A DNA stretch of 64,000 nucleotides from Salegentibacter flavus (GCF_900115145.1 NZ_FOVL01000016.1:25927-89926), one strand, 5' to 3'; shown: positions 40,955 to 50,362, counted from the stretch's first letter. Notes: generated from the letters alone by a model not told the origin. Made by a program: numbers and translations.

Positions 40955-42046
40955 TTACTTTTTACTGAATTGTACATTGGCATAACTGGTATTTATCGTT
41001 ACCATACTGCCGGAGTTATTTTCTAAATGATAGCCCTGAAGGCTTTGTTTTGTATTCTGGTTATTACGTTTTTGCACCTGAAGGTCCTCCAGCCCTTTGA
41101 CATTTCCATAACTGGCCTCCACATTAAAATTGAAGGCTTGTTGGGCATCATAGCCTATCTTCACGCCAGCATAATCACTGGTTATCTTAATATTCTTTGC
41201 GCCTTTAACGACCTTATCTATACTAAGACTACCATAGTCCATATTCAGATCTGCCGAGTTAAAAACCCTACCGATCTTAGTGCTGAGGTAATCCCCATTC
41301 CCAGTTATCCTTTTTACTTTATCTACGTTTATGCTACCATAATCTGCATCAAACTCCAGGTTGCTCACCTTTCTTATTTTTGAAGTTGTATAATCGGCGT
41401 TGATCTTTAGCCTTTCTGCCTCTTCTATTTCAAATTCACTGTAGTCTGCGTTTATTTCAGCATTTTTTATGTAGCCAAACCTGCTGTTTCTGGTATAATC
41501 AAAATTAAGATAATTGGAGTCACCTCTTAGTTCAAGGATGTCTATTTTTCCGTAGTCACTGGAGATCCTGGAGTTACCCAGTAGACGGTCGATATAGATG
41601 CCGCCGTAATCGTTGCTAAGATCCATATTATTGGTTTCAGGGGCTCTTATCACATAATTGATTTCCATATTCACATTGCTTGATCCGGAAAAAAGATTGC
41701 TCCACCAGGAAGAGCTTTTATTTCCCGATAAATGGGTTTTAGCACTTACTCCTGATGAGTTCTGGTTGAATTCCACTTCTATTTCATCCAGTTTTTTCTG
41801 AACTTTTTCAGGATCATTTCCATTGGTCTTGATAAAAACTTCAATCACAACTTTATTCTGATTCCAGGTAGAGATATCTATATTTCCGTAGCTGTTATCC
41901 ACCTTAAGGTTAGAACTGGCAGACACACTGAATTCCCTGGAGATTTTCTTCTCTTTGGTGTGTTTTCCGCTCAGGTCGTTATTGCAGAAAGTCAGCCCGG
42001 GTAAGAGAACCGCTGCAAAAAGTAGTTTATATAATAGTGCTTTCAT
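40955..42046 (-). CDS. DUF4097-like exported beta-helix protein
   Basis: 363 residues with a signal peptide. The body is a series of about 20-residue strands with recurring SDYG/DYG motifs (NMDLSNDYGGIYIDRL, SDYGKIDILEL, DADYGSINVDKV), the pattern of DUF4097-type adhesin-like proteins related to GIN domains. Its start overlaps the end of the upstream 187-aa gene by 20 nt, so the two are translationally coupled. Confidence 0.78.
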   Translation of the reverse strand: MKALLYKLLFAAVLLPGLTFCNNDLSGKHTKEKKISREFSVSASSNLKVDNSYGNIDISTWNQNKVVIEVFIKTNGNDPEKVQKKLDEIEVEFNQNSSGVSAKTHLSGNKSSSWWSNLFSGSSNVNMEINYVIRAPETNNMDLSNDYGGIYIDRLLGNSRISSDYGKIDILELRGDSNYLNFDYTRNSRFGYIKNAEINADYSEFEIEEAERLKINADYTTSKIRKVSNLEFDADYGSINVDKVKRITGNGDYLSTKIGRVFNSADLNMDYGSLSIDKVVKGAKNIKITSDYAGVKIGYDAQQAFNFNVEASYGNVKGLEDLQVQKRNNQNTKQSLQGYHLENNSGSMVTINTSYANVQFSKK

Positions 42047-42590
42047 GACTTTGTGTTTTTAGGGATTTAATATTTTCAATTTGGGTTAATACATTATTCA
42101 ATAGATCTATTCTTTGCTGGAAGTTGCTTATCATGGCATAGATAACCCGTTTGTCCTGCCCGCTGTTTACCAGGTCTTTTTTAAGTTTGGAATATTCAGT
42201 TTCCAGTTTATTCAACTGGGAAAGCGCATCATTAATTATCGCTTCGGTTTCCGGGGTTTTTTCAGCTTCAATATTTTTTAATTCTTTCTGAATTACCGAG
42301 GTGTAAAAATCCTGGGTTTCTTTCATTTCAGTAGAAACACTTGCCAAATCTCCTTTCTTTTCAGTCACATTATTCATATGAATGTTTCCGAAGAGAACAA
42401 TAGCCAGGGCAATACTTGCTGCAATCCCCAGAAATGGTCCCCAAAGATTCCTGGTTTTGGGGTGCCGTCGGTTCTGCTCCTTAGCAGATTGCTCCAGTTT
42501 TTCCAGGAAGCGGTCTTTGTGTCCGGCCCTGGGTTCTACGACATCGAAATCCAGGTCTTCGAAAAGTTCGGTTATTTTATCGGTTTTCAT
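42027..42590 (-). CDS. Membrane protein partner of an ECF sigma factor (putative anti-sigma)
   Basis: 187 residues: a charged N-terminal cytoplasmic part (about 1-50), one transmembrane helix (LWGPFLGIAASIALAIVLFG, about 49-68) and a coiled-coil extracytoplasmic part (about 80-180). It overlaps the sigma-factor gene by 14 nt. Topology and gene order are those of anti-sigma factors, but I see no zinc-binding ZAS motif, so the role is inferred. Confidence 0.72.
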   Translation of the reverse strand: MKTDKITELFEDLDFDVVEPRAGHKDRFLEKLEQSAKEQNRRHPKTRNLWGPFLGIAASIALAIVLFGNIHMNNVTEKKGDLASVSTEMKETQDFYTSVIQKELKNIEAEKTPETEAIINDALSQLNKLETEYSKLKKDLVNSGQDKRVIYAMISNFQQRIDLLNNVLTQIENIKSLKTQSHESTII

Positions 42591-43140
42591 CTTTCAGCAG
42601 TTTTTTTCTTAAGCTCTCCTTGGCCCGTGAGATAGTAGTTCTGCAATTGGCGTAGGAGATATTCAATATTTCACAAATTTCATCGTAATCGTATCCTTCA
42701 ATAAGATGCAAGCTTAGCGCTATGCGGTAATTTTCTTTCAGTGAACTTAAAGCCCTCATGATTCTTTTTACTTTTTCATTATTAGCGCTTTCTTCCAGGT
42801 CTATACCTTCGCTTTCATCAAGTTCGTTTTTCAGTTCGTCGTTATAACTCAGCTCGGTATATTTCGATTTTCTATTGAACGAATTAATGCTCAGGTTTAC
42901 AACGATCTTTTTAAGCCAGGCTCCAAAACTCGCGGTGCCCTTAAAGCTGTCTATCTTGGTGAAGGCCTTCAGGAAAGCTTCCTGCATTAGGTCTTCGGCT
43001 TCGGCGGTGTCCTTTACAATCCGCAGGCTGGTATTATACATCGCTTTATAATAGCGATCATAAATCTCCATTTGTGCCCGCTGATCGCCTTCCCGACAAC
43101 GCGAAACAAGATCATTAATATGTGTGATGGTTGGTGTCAA
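42577..43140 (-). CDS. ECF-type RNA polymerase sigma-70 factor
   Basis: 187 residues. Region 2 (LVSRCREGDQRAQMEIYDRY, then AEDLMQEAFLKAFTKI) and region 4 (ALSLHLIEGYDYDEICEILN, then ISYANCRTTISRAKESLRKKL) match extracytoplasmic-function sigma factors. It is first in a tight minus-strand cluster with a one-helix membrane partner and two beta-helix envelope proteins, so it probably senses envelope state. No promoter consensus for it was identified. Confidence 0.9.
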   Translation of the reverse strand: MTPTITHINDLVSRCREGDQRAQMEIYDRYYKAMYNTSLRIVKDTAEAEDLMQEAFLKAFTKIDSFKGTASFGAWLKKIVVNLSINSFNRKSKYTELSYNDELKNELDESEGIDLEESANNEKVKRIMRALSSLKENYRIALSLHLIEGYDYDEICEILNISYANCRTTISRAKESLRKKLLKDENR

Positions 43141-43318
43141 AAAAAGTATCCTGTTTATTATAAAGATAGGTTTGAAATTGATTTGTTACAGTTTTGAGAA
43201 AAAAACTTTCTATTTAAGATGGCATAAGAATTGTCTAAAGATAATGAAGATTGCGCATACCAAGTCCTAAGCCAGTGAGTCTAAGGCGAAAAGAAAAAGA
43301 AACAGATTAAAAATCCAG

Positions 43319-43333
43319 ACTGTTTGTGACAGT
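43319..43333 (+). promoter_or_regulatory. Small dyad upstream of lon
   Basis: ACTGT-TTGTG-ACAGT (43319-43333) lies 17 nt before the lon ATG; GACAGTTTG recurs inside the early coding region (43378-43386). It could be an operator for heat or stress control. There is no independent support. Confidence 0.25.
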
Positions 43334-43350
43334 TTGACTTAAAATAAATT

Positions 43351-45801
43351 ATGGCGAAAACTAAAATTACCAATTTTGACAGTTTGTCATTGCAGGAAAT
43401 AGATCAGGATGCTGATCTAATCCCTCTAATGACGCCTGAAGATGAAGAGGAAATCAATAAAGAAAATCTACCCGAATCTTTACCTATATTACCTTTACGA
43501 AACACTGTATTATTCCCTGGAGTAGTGATTCCTATCACCGCGGGGAGAGATGCTTCTATTAAGCTGATCAACCAGGCCAATAACGACAGTAAGATTATTG
43601 GGGTGGTGTCTCAGAAAGACGAGGAAGTAGAGAATCCCACCGCAAAGGATATTAACAGGGTAGGAGTAGTGGCCCGAATCCTTCGTGTGCTTAAAATGCC
43701 CGACGGAAATACCACGGTAATAATTCAGGGTAAAAAACGCTTTAAAATCGAAGAAGTGGTAAGTGAAGATCCTTACCTCACCGCTACGATTACAGAAGTT
43801 CCCGAAGCCAGACCGGCCACTGATAATGAAGAATTTTCGGCTATTATAGATTCTATAAAAGAACTGGCGCTTCAAATTATAAAAGGGAGTCCTAATATTC
43901 CCAGTGAAGCTTCCTTCGCAATAAAAAATATAGAAAGCGCTTCTTTTCTTATCAATTTTGTGTCTTCGAATATGAACCTTTCGGTAGAAGACAAACAAAC
44001 ATTGTTGGAAACAAATGATCTAAGAGAAAGAGCCCTGGCAACCTTAAGATATATGAATGTGGAGTTTCAGAAACTGGAACTCAAAAATGATATTCAGTCG
44101 AGGGTGCAGAGTGATATGAGCCAGCAGCAGCGAGAGTATTTTCTTCATCAGCAAATGAAAACCATCCAGGAAGAACTCGGTGGGGTTTCTCACGAAGATG
44201 AAATCGAAGAAATGCGGCAGCGCGCCAGAAGTAAGAAGTGGCAGGAAGCAATACAAAAGCATTTTGAGAAGGAACTTGCTAAAATGCAGCGAATGAATCC
44301 GCAGGTGGCTGAATACTCCATTCAGCGTAACTATCTTGACCTGTTTCTGGACCTGCCCTGGAATGAATTCAGCAAAGATAAATTCGACCTGAAAAGGGCC
44401 AAAAAGATTCTGGATAGGGACCATTACGGATTAGGAGATGTAAAACGCCGGATCATCGAATACCTGGCAGTATTGAAGCTAAGAAATGATATGAAATCGC
44501 CTATTCTTTGTCTTTACGGACCTCCGGGCGTAGGTAAAACCTCCCTTGGGAAATCTGTAGCCGAAGCTCTGGGCAGAGAATATGTTAGAATATCTCTTGG
44601 TGGTCTTAGGGATGAGGCAGAGATCAGGGGACACCGGAAGACTTATATAGGTGCAATGCCCGGAAGAATTATTCAAAGTCTTAAGAAGGCCGGTACAAGC
44701 AACCCGGTTTTTGTATTAGATGAGATAGATAAATTGAGCATCGGGAATGCAGGAGATCCATCTTCGGCCTTGCTGGAAGTTCTTGATCCAGAGCAAAACA
44801 ACGATTTTCACGATAACTTTCTGGAAATGGGCTTTGATCTTTCCAAGGTTATGTTTATCGCTACCGCCAATAACCTGGGAACCATCCAGCCGGCTCTAAG
44901 AGACCGTATGGAGATAATTAATGTGACCGGGTATACTATTGAAGAAAAGGTGGAGATCGCTCGCCAGCATTTGCTACCTAAGCAATTAAAGGAGCATGGA
45001 ATGACCAAAGAGCAATTGAAAATTGCTAAGCCTCAGCTGGAGAAGATTGTGGAAGGCTACACCCGGGAATCGGGAGTGCGTGGACTTGAAAAGCAAATCG
45101 CTAAGATGGTGCGTCATGCCGCGAAGAATATAGCGATGGAGGAAGATTATAATATTAAGGCCACCAATAAAGACATCATTGAAGTTCTTGGTAGCCCAAA
45201 ACTGGAGCGTGATAAATATGAAAACAATGAAGTAGCCGGAGTGGTTACAGGCCTTGCCTGGACGCAGGTTGGCGGAGATATCCTGTTTATTGAATCTATT
45301 TTATCTAAAGGAAAGGGACACCTGAATATTACAGGAAATCTTGGAAAGGTGATGAAGGAATCGGCTACCATTGCGATGGAATACATCAAAGCAAATGCTG
45401 ATGAGCTTGGACTCGATCCCGGGGTTTTCGAGAAGTACAACGTACATATTCACGTGCCCGAAGGAGCAACTCCAAAAGATGGCCCCAGCGCAGGAATTAC
45501 TATGTTAACCTCTTTGGTTTCGTTGTTCACTCAGCGGAAGGTGAAGAAAAGTATCGCGATGACGGGGGAGATTACGCTTAGAGGGAAAGTGCTTCCGGTG
45601 GGAGGATTGAAAGAAAAAATTCTTGCCGCCAAAAGAGCCAGGATCAAGGAGATCATTCTTTGTAAGGAGAATGAACGCGATGTTAAGGAAATCAAGGAAG
45701 AGTACCTTAAAGGGCTTACTTTTCATTATGTAAATGAGATGAGCGAGGTAATAGACATAGCGATTACCAGTCAGAAGGTGAAAAATGCTAAGAAACTTTA
45801 A
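43351..45801 (+). CDS. lon: ATP-dependent Lon protease
   Basis: 816 residues: LON substrate-binding domain (about 45-240, [19 protein letters not shown]), AAA+ module with Walker [13 protein letters not shown] and Walker [11 protein letters not shown], and C-terminal serine-lysine protease domain with catalytic Ser in [11 protein letters not shown] and Lys in [17 protein letters not shown]. It degrades misfolded and regulatory proteins in the cytoplasm. Length agrees with the family. Confidence 0.97.
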   Translation: MAKTKITNFDSLSLQEIDQDADLIPLMTPEDEEEINKENLPESLPILPLRNTVLFPGVVIPITAGRDASIKLINQANNDSKIIGVVSQKDEEVENPTAKDINRVGVVARILRVLKMPDGNTTVIIQGKKRFKIEEVVSEDPYLTATITEVPEARPATDNEEFSAIIDSIKELALQIIKGSPNIPSEASFAIKNIESASFLINFVSSNMNLSVEDKQTLLETNDLRERALATLRYMNVEFQKLELKNDIQSRVQSDMSQQQREYFLHQQMKTIQEELGGVSHEDEIEEMRQRARSKKWQEAIQKHFEKELAKMQRMNPQVAEYSIQRNYLDLFLDLPWNEFSKDKFDLKRAKKILDRDHYGLGDVKRRIIEYLAVLKLRNDMKSPILCLYGPPGVGKTSLGKSVAEALGREYVRISLGGLRDEAEIRGHRKTYIGAMPGRIIQSLKKAGTSNPVFVLDEIDKLSIGNAGDPSSALLEVLDPEQNNDFHDNFLEMGFDLSKVMFIATANNLGTIQPALRDRMEIINVTGYTIEEKVEIARQHLLPKQLKEHGMTKEQLKIAKPQLEKIVEGYTRESGVRGLEKQIAKMVRHAAKNIAMEEDYNIKATNKDIIEVLGSPKLERDKYENNEVAGVVTGLAWTQVGGDILFIESILSKGKGHLNITGNLGKVMKESATIAMEYIKANADELGLDPGVFEKYNVHIHVPEGATPKDGPSAGITMLTSLVSLFTQRKVKKSIAMTGEITLRGKVLPVGGLKEKILAAKRARIKEIILCKENERDVKEIKEEYLKGLTFHYVNEMSEVIDIAITSQKVKNAKKL

Positions 45802-45806
45802 AAACT

Positions 45807-45832
45807 AAAACCTCCGAAAGGAGGTTTTTTTT
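45807..45832 (+). terminator. Terminator after lon
   Basis: AAAACCTCC (45807-45815), GAAA tetraloop, GGAGGTTTT (45820-45828), followed by a T run. Confidence 0.88.
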
Positions 45833-45898
45833 ATGAGGCATATTCAGGAAAGCCTTCTTATTTAATTAAATTTGTGACCTGCATTTAAAGAAACCTTG

Positions 45899-46597
45899 AT
45901 GAGTAAAAAAATCACGATTGCCATAGATGGGCATTCCTCTACCGGAAAAAGTACTGTTGCCAAGCAGCTCGCAAAAGAGTTAGGATATATTTATGTAGAC
46001 AGCGGGGCGATGTACCGTGCAGTAACTCTGTATGCGATGCGAAAACTATTTGTAAGCGATACCAATTTTGATAAAGAATCTATTATAAGGCATCTGCCTT
46101 TTATTAATGTGAAGTTTATTTTTGATGATGAATTGGGCTATGGAGAAATTTATTTGAATGATGAAAATGTTGAAAAGGAGATACGTCTCCTGGAAGTTTC
46201 ACAGCAGGTTAGTAAGGTGGCAGCAATTCCTCAGGTTAGGAAGAAATTGGTAAAGCTTCAGCAGGAGATGGGTAAGGATAAAGGAGTGGTTATGGACGGC
46301 CGTGATATAGGAACAGTTGTTTTTCCAGATGCCGACCTGAAACTCTTTATGACTGCTTCTACTGAAAGACGGGCGCAGAGACGTTATAAAGAGCTTAAAG
46401 AAAGAGGAGATGAAATTACTCTTGATGAGGTGCTAACCAATGTAAAAGAACGCGATCACATGGACACCACCAGGGACGATTCTCCCTTGCTGAAGGCAGA
46501 TGACGCTATAGAAATTGACAATTCTCTTTTGGATTTGGAAGAACAGTATGAAAAAGTACTCAAACTTGCCAAAGATAAAATCGAAGCTGATAGCTAA
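45899..46597 (+). CDS. cmk: Cytidylate kinase
   Basis: 232 residues from the ATG at 45899 (an in-frame TTG immediately precedes it). P-loop IDGHSSTGKSTVAKQLA (about 8-24), YVDSGAMYRAVTLYA, DGRDIGTVVFPDADLKLFMTAS and the lid ERRAQRRYKEL. It phosphorylates CMP/dCMP. The cmk-rpsA order is widely conserved in bacteria. Confidence 0.95.
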   Translation: MSKKITIAIDGHSSTGKSTVAKQLAKELGYIYVDSGAMYRAVTLYAMRKLFVSDTNFDKESIIRHLPFINVKFIFDDELGYGEIYLNDENVEKEIRLLEVSQQVSKVAAIPQVRKKLVKLQQEMGKDKGVVMDGRDIGTVVFPDADLKLFMTASTERRAQRRYKELKERGDEITLDEVLTNVKERDHMDTTRDDSPLLKADDAIEIDNSLLDLEEQYEKVLKLAKDKIEADS

Positions 46598-46623
46598 AGC
46601 TTTGAGAATTAAAAAATAAGTGG

Positions 46624-46631
46624 TATTTTTG
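46624..46631 (+). promoter_or_regulatory. Minus-7 box of rpsA
   Basis: TATTTTTG matches TAnnTTTG. Transcription would start about 115 nt before the rpsA ATG, leaving a leader long enough for S1 autoregulation; no specific structure is claimed. Confidence 0.5.
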
Positions 46632-46752
46632 CACTCCTTTTTGGCAAAGATCCGGAAAATCAAAAGGGGATAAAATTATTTTTATAAACACTTCTGTGTT
46701 TCATTTGCTAATTTTTCCGGGAAAGCACAGGATACAAATTAATTAATCAGCA

Positions 46753-48600
46753 ATGGCTGAAGAAAACAAAAAACAAGAAGTTCAGGACACTACTGAAGTT
46801 CAGGAAGTAGCAGGAATGGATAATTCTTCGCAACCTACCGTTACAGAACAGCAGGAAAACCCTGAAAAATTTTTAGAAGATTTCAACTGGCACAATTATG
46901 AAGAGGGAATTGACCCGATTGATGATAAGAAGCTGGAAGAATTTGAGAAATTAGTATCAGAAAATTTCGTTGACACTTTAGATGATGAAGTTGTAACCGG
47001 GACAGTAATAAATCTTACCGACCGTGATGCAATCATAGACATCAACGCCAAGAGTGAAGGTGTGATCTCTCTTAACGAATTTCGTTACAACCCAGACCTT
47101 AAAGTAGGGGATGAAGTAGAGGTATTGATCGATGTTCGTGAAGACTCTACTGGTCAATTGGTTCTTTCTCACCGTAAGGCCCGTGTTATTCAGGCCTGGG
47201 ATCGTGTGAATAAAGCTCATGATGAAGGTCTTATCGTAAACGGTTTTGTAAAATGCAGAACCAAAGGCGGTATGATCGTAGATGTATTTGGAATTGAGGC
47301 ATTCTTGCCAGGTTCTCAAATAGACGTGAAGCCTATCCGTGATTACGATGCTTACGTAGGAAAAACAATGGAATTCAAAGTTGTGAAAATCAACCATGAA
47401 TTTAAAAACGTTGTGGTTTCTCACAAAGCGCTTATCGAAGCCGATATCGAAGAACAGAAGAAAGAAATTATCGGTCAGCTTGAAAAAGGTCAGGTACTTG
47501 AAGGTACTGTTAAAAACATCACTTCTTACGGAGTATTTGTTGATCTTGGAGGAGTTGACGGACTTGTTCACATTACCGACCTTAGCTGGTCTCGTATCAA
47601 CCATCCAAATGAGATCGTTGAGCTAGATCAAAAACTAAACGTGGTAATTCTTGACTTTGATGAAGCGAAAACAAGAATCCAACTTGGTCTTAAGCAATTA
47701 AGCAAACACCCATGGGAAGCTCTTGACGAAAACCTTAAGGTTGGAGACAAGGTAAAAGGTAAAGTAGTTGTAATCGCAGATTACGGTGCATTTATCGAAG
47801 TTGCCGAAGGTGTTGAAGGTCTTATTCACGTTTCTGAAATGTCTTGGAGTACGCATTTGCGTTCAGCTCAGGATTTCGTAAATGTTGGAGATGAGGTTGA
47901 AGCTCAAATCTTAACTTTAGATCGTGAAGACCGTAAAATGTCTCTTGGAATTAAGCAATTAACTCCAGACCCATGGACAGATATTACTACTAAATATCCT
48001 GTTGGTTCTAAACATAAAGGGATTGTACGTAACTTCACCAACTTTGGTGTATTCGTAGAATTGGAAGAAGGAATTGACGGACTTATCTATATCTCTGATC
48101 TATCCTGGACTAAGAAAATCAAGCATCCATCAGAATTTACTAACGTAGGTGATGAGCTTGAGGTTGTAGTTCTTGAATTAGATGTTGAAGGACGTAAGTT
48201 AAGCCTTGGTCACAAGCAGGTTGAAGCCAACCCTTGGGATAAATACGAAACTGAGTTCGCTGTTGGCACCAAACATACCGCAGAGATCGCAGAAATCGTA
48301 GACAAAGGAGCTACTATAGACTTTAACGAAGATATCACCGCATTTGTTCCAACCAGACATCTTGAGAAAGAAGACGGTAACAAATTGACTAAAGGTGAAT
48401 CTGCAGAGTTCCAGATCATTGAATTCAACAAAGAATTCAAAAGAGTGGTAGCTTCTCATATGGCTATTCACAAAGAAGAAGAGCAGCAAATCGTTAAGCA
48501 AGCCGCTAAGAAAGCAGCTACGCAAACAAAAGACAAAACCACTATTGGTGATGTTAATGCCGATCTTCAGGCTTTAAAAGATAAAATGGAAGGGAAGTAA
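46753..48600 (+). CDS. rpsA: 30S ribosomal protein S1
   Basis: 615 residues with a series of S1 OB-fold repeats (for example VVTGTVINLTDRDAIIDINA, LEGTVKNITSYGVFVDLGGV, VKGKVVVIADYGAFIEVAEG, HKGIVRNFTNFGVFVELEEG). An acidic N-terminal extension (about 1-75) and a lysine/alanine-rich tail are typical of Bacteroidota S1. It binds mRNA on the 30S subunit, important in a phylum with weak Shine-Dalgarno sequences. Confidence 0.96.
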   Translation: MAEENKKQEVQDTTEVQEVAGMDNSSQPTVTEQQENPEKFLEDFNWHNYEEGIDPIDDKKLEEFEKLVSENFVDTLDDEVVTGTVINLTDRDAIIDINAKSEGVISLNEFRYNPDLKVGDEVEVLIDVREDSTGQLVLSHRKARVIQAWDRVNKAHDEGLIVNGFVKCRTKGGMIVDVFGIEAFLPGSQIDVKPIRDYDAYVGKTMEFKVVKINHEFKNVVVSHKALIEADIEEQKKEIIGQLEKGQVLEGTVKNITSYGVFVDLGGVDGLVHITDLSWSRINHPNEIVELDQKLNVVILDFDEAKTRIQLGLKQLSKHPWEALDENLKVGDKVKGKVVVIADYGAFIEVAEGVEGLIHVSEMSWSTHLRSAQDFVNVGDEVEAQILTLDREDRKMSLGIKQLTPDPWTDITTKYPVGSKHKGIVRNFTNFGVFVELEEGIDGLIYISDLSWTKKIKHPSEFTNVGDELEVVVLELDVEGRKLSLGHKQVEANPWDKYETEFAVGTKHTAEIAEIVDKGATIDFNEDITAFVPTRHLEKEDGNKLTKGESAEFQIIEFNKEFKRVVASHMAIHKEEEQQIVKQAAKKAATQTKDKTTIGDVNADLQALKDKMEGK

Positions 48601-48624
48601 TTCCGGATATTTGATCATAAATAG

Positions 48625-48660
48625 AAACCTCCTTAGTTTGCGCTAAGGAGGTTTTTTTTG
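48625..48660. terminator. Terminator after rpsA
   Basis: AAACCTCCTTAG (48625-48636) and CTAAGGAGGTTT (48643-48654), a perfect 12-bp stem, then a T run. Confidence 0.9.
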
Positions 48661-48684
48661 GTTAATTTAAAAAGTTTAAAGTCT

Positions 48685-49188
48685 TCATATTACCAAACGA
48701 CTTCTTCGTTCCAGGAAAATATTGTCGTGCCATACTCCATCTCTTTTTCCTATTTTTTCCCGGTAACCCACTTCGCGGAATCCTTCAGAGGTATGCAGCG
48801 CGATACTGGCTTTATTTTCAGGGAAAATACCTGCTTGCAGCGTCCAGATTTTATTTTTTTCGCTTTGAGCAATAATCGATCTCAGTAAAGCCCGGCCAAC
48901 TCCACGGCCCGAATGTTCTGGATGAACATAAAGACTTACTTCACACACTCCAGAATAAACCTGGCGTGCCGATACAGGGGAGAGAGCTACCCAACCAATA
49001 ATGCTATTATTATTTTCAGCAAGCAATCTGGAATCTGTGCGGAATTTTTTATTCCAGGTTTCCCAAGTAGGGGCAAGGGTCTCAAAGGTAGCTATTCCTG
49101 TATTTATTCCTGCCTGGTAAATTTTTTTAACGGCGGGGAAATCATCTTTTTGAATGGGTTTAATTTTAATTTCTGCGGAAGTATTCAT
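48685..49188 (-). CDS. GNAT N-acetyltransferase, phosphinothricin-acetyltransferase-like
   Basis: 167 residues. IQKDDFPAVKKIYQAGINTG at the start and the acetyl-CoA loop VHPEHSGRGVGRALLRSII (about 95-113) fit the Pat/MnaT branch of GNAT enzymes. Homologs acetylate methionine sulfoximine/sulfone or phosphinothricin. Substrate here is uncertain. Confidence 0.85.
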   Translation of the reverse strand: MNTSAEIKIKPIQKDDFPAVKKIYQAGINTGIATFETLAPTWETWNKKFRTDSRLLAENNNSIIGWVALSPVSARQVYSGVCEVSLYVHPEHSGRGVGRALLRSIIAQSEKNKIWTLQAGIFPENKASIALHTSEGFREVGYREKIGKRDGVWHDNIFLERRSRLVI

Positions 49189-49257
49189 CCTGATATTTTC
49201 AGGAAAAATAATATTTTAATCGATAGTAAAAAGAGTGTTTTTCCAAAAAAAGCATAA

Positions 49258-49282
49258 AAAAACCGGAAAAAAATTTCCGGCT
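49258..49282 (-). terminator. Terminator of the rhodanese-OsmC operon
   Basis: CCGGAAA-N4-TTTCCGG (49263-49280); on the minus strand the second arm is followed by a T-rich run. Confidence 0.75.
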
Positions 49283-49308
49283 CTTTCAACATATTTGGAA
49301 GGTAATCA

Positions 49309-49758
49309 TTAAACAGTTTCGGTAATTTTAACTATAGCCTCCATTTTCACTTCGGTTTTAATCGATCTTGTGATCAGGCAGATCTCTTCGGCTTTATGAA
49401 GCAATTTCATTGCTTTTTCTTCATCCTTTGTATTTTTGATAACCAGTTCAGGTTTAATAACAACCTCACTCATGATGAACTTTTTATCGATGCGTTCCAT
49501 CTTTCCTACAGCCGGGCATTTTAAACTTTTAAAATCAAGTTTTGAATATTCTGCAACTGCAGTAAAAGAGGTCATGAAACAACTTACTACAGAGGCTGTA
49601 AAAAGGTGCTCCGGAGACCAAATGCCTTCAATTCCTCCTGGAAATTCAGGGGGAGTGGCTACTTCTATTTCATCGTTTAACTGAGGGGAAGAAATTTTAC
49701 CCTTTCTTGTTTCTGTCCATTCAAGGTCCAGATTATAATAGTGTGCTTGTGGTTCCAT
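49309..49758 (-). CDS. OsmC-family peroxiredoxin-like protein
   Basis: 149 residues of the OsmC/Ohr fold. PPEFPGGIEGIWSPEHLFTASVVSCFMTSF (about 36-65) carries one reactive cysteine; SLKCPAVGKMERID carries the second. OsmC proteins reduce organic peroxides with a Cys pair, and some act on persulfides. It lies 41 nt downstream of the membrane rhodanese, within the operon served by the 50349 operator, so a link to sulfane-sulfur stress is likely. Confidence 0.85.
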   Translation of the reverse strand: MEPQAHYYNLDLEWTETRKGKISSPQLNDEIEVATPPEFPGGIEGIWSPEHLFTASVVSCFMTSFTAVAEYSKLDFKSLKCPAVGKMERIDKKFIMSEVVIKPELVIKNTKDEEKAMKLLHKAEEICLITRSIKTEVKMEAIVKITETV

Positions 49759-49799
49759 ATTTATAGTTTTATAAGAAGAACCAAACCGATTCTTCCCGA

Positions 49800-50303
49800 T
49801 TACTTTTCAGATTCCGCGGCTTGTGCCTGTGCCTGATGATAATTCACTTCTTCCCAGGCCCCACCGTTATAGCATTCAATTCCCATTTGGGAAAGCATTT
49901 GAGTGGCGATACCACTGCGGTTTCCGGTTCTGCAGCAAAGGATGAGTGGCTGTTTCTGAGCTTTTATCTCGTCCATATGCTTATTTAATTCCTGTAGAGG
50001 AATATTCAATGATTCAGCAACGTGTCCTCCTGCAAATTCGGGTCTTGTACGTACATCGATAACAGTGGCTCCATCTTTAATCATTTGAGTAAAATCCATA
50101 TTGTTTTTCTTTTTCGGTTTTTTCTTAAAACTGCTAAACAATAAGGCACCCATAAAAGCACCATATAAAGTGGCGTTAACGGGATCTGATGTTATTGCAC
50201 ATCCTCCGCTTTCACAGCCTATGGTACTGTAATAGATAAATCCGGTAAGTGCCCCAACACCTAATCCGGCTATAATAAGTTTATTATTGTTTAGTAACTG
50301 CAT
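49800..50303 (-). CDS. Membrane-anchored rhodanese (DUF6132-rhodanese fusion)
   Basis: 167 residues from the ATG at 50303; an upstream TTG at 50321 falls inside the minus-7 box and cannot be the start. The N-terminal part is a two-helix membrane unit with the motif IGCESGGCAITSDPVNATLYGA, like small DUF6132-type proteins. A basic linker (KKKPKKKN) leads to a rhodanese domain (VIDVRTRPEFAGGHVAESLN; catalytic Cys in LILCCRTGNRSG). It would move sulfane sulfur at the inner membrane. The CESGGC cysteines might be extra sulfur or metal ligands. Its operator matches those of the sulfur island 30 kb away. Confidence 0.88.
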   Translation of the reverse strand: MQLLNNNKLIIAGLGVGALTGFIYYSTIGCESGGCAITSDPVNATLYGAFMGALLFSSFKKKPKKKNNMDFTQMIKDGATVIDVRTRPEFAGGHVAESLNIPLQELNKHMDEIKAQKQPLILCCRTGNRSGIATQMLSQMGIECYNGGAWEEVNYHQAQAQAAESEK

Positions 50304-50318
50304 GTTCTTTTTCAGCTG

Positions 50319-50362
50319 CAAAAATACGGTGATTGTAAAGCTGCCACAGTTACATTTGTTAC
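50319..50362 (-). promoter_or_regulatory. Crp/Fnr-type operator and minus-7 box of rhodanese-OsmC operon
   Basis: GTTAC-ATTT-GTTAC at 50349-50362 (one half-site differs by one base from the palindrome). After 22 nt on the minus strand comes TATTTTTG (50326-50319), a full TAnnTTTG match. Same spacing as at tauE, sqr, the SoxB-like operon and the hydroxylase operon. Confidence 0.65.
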
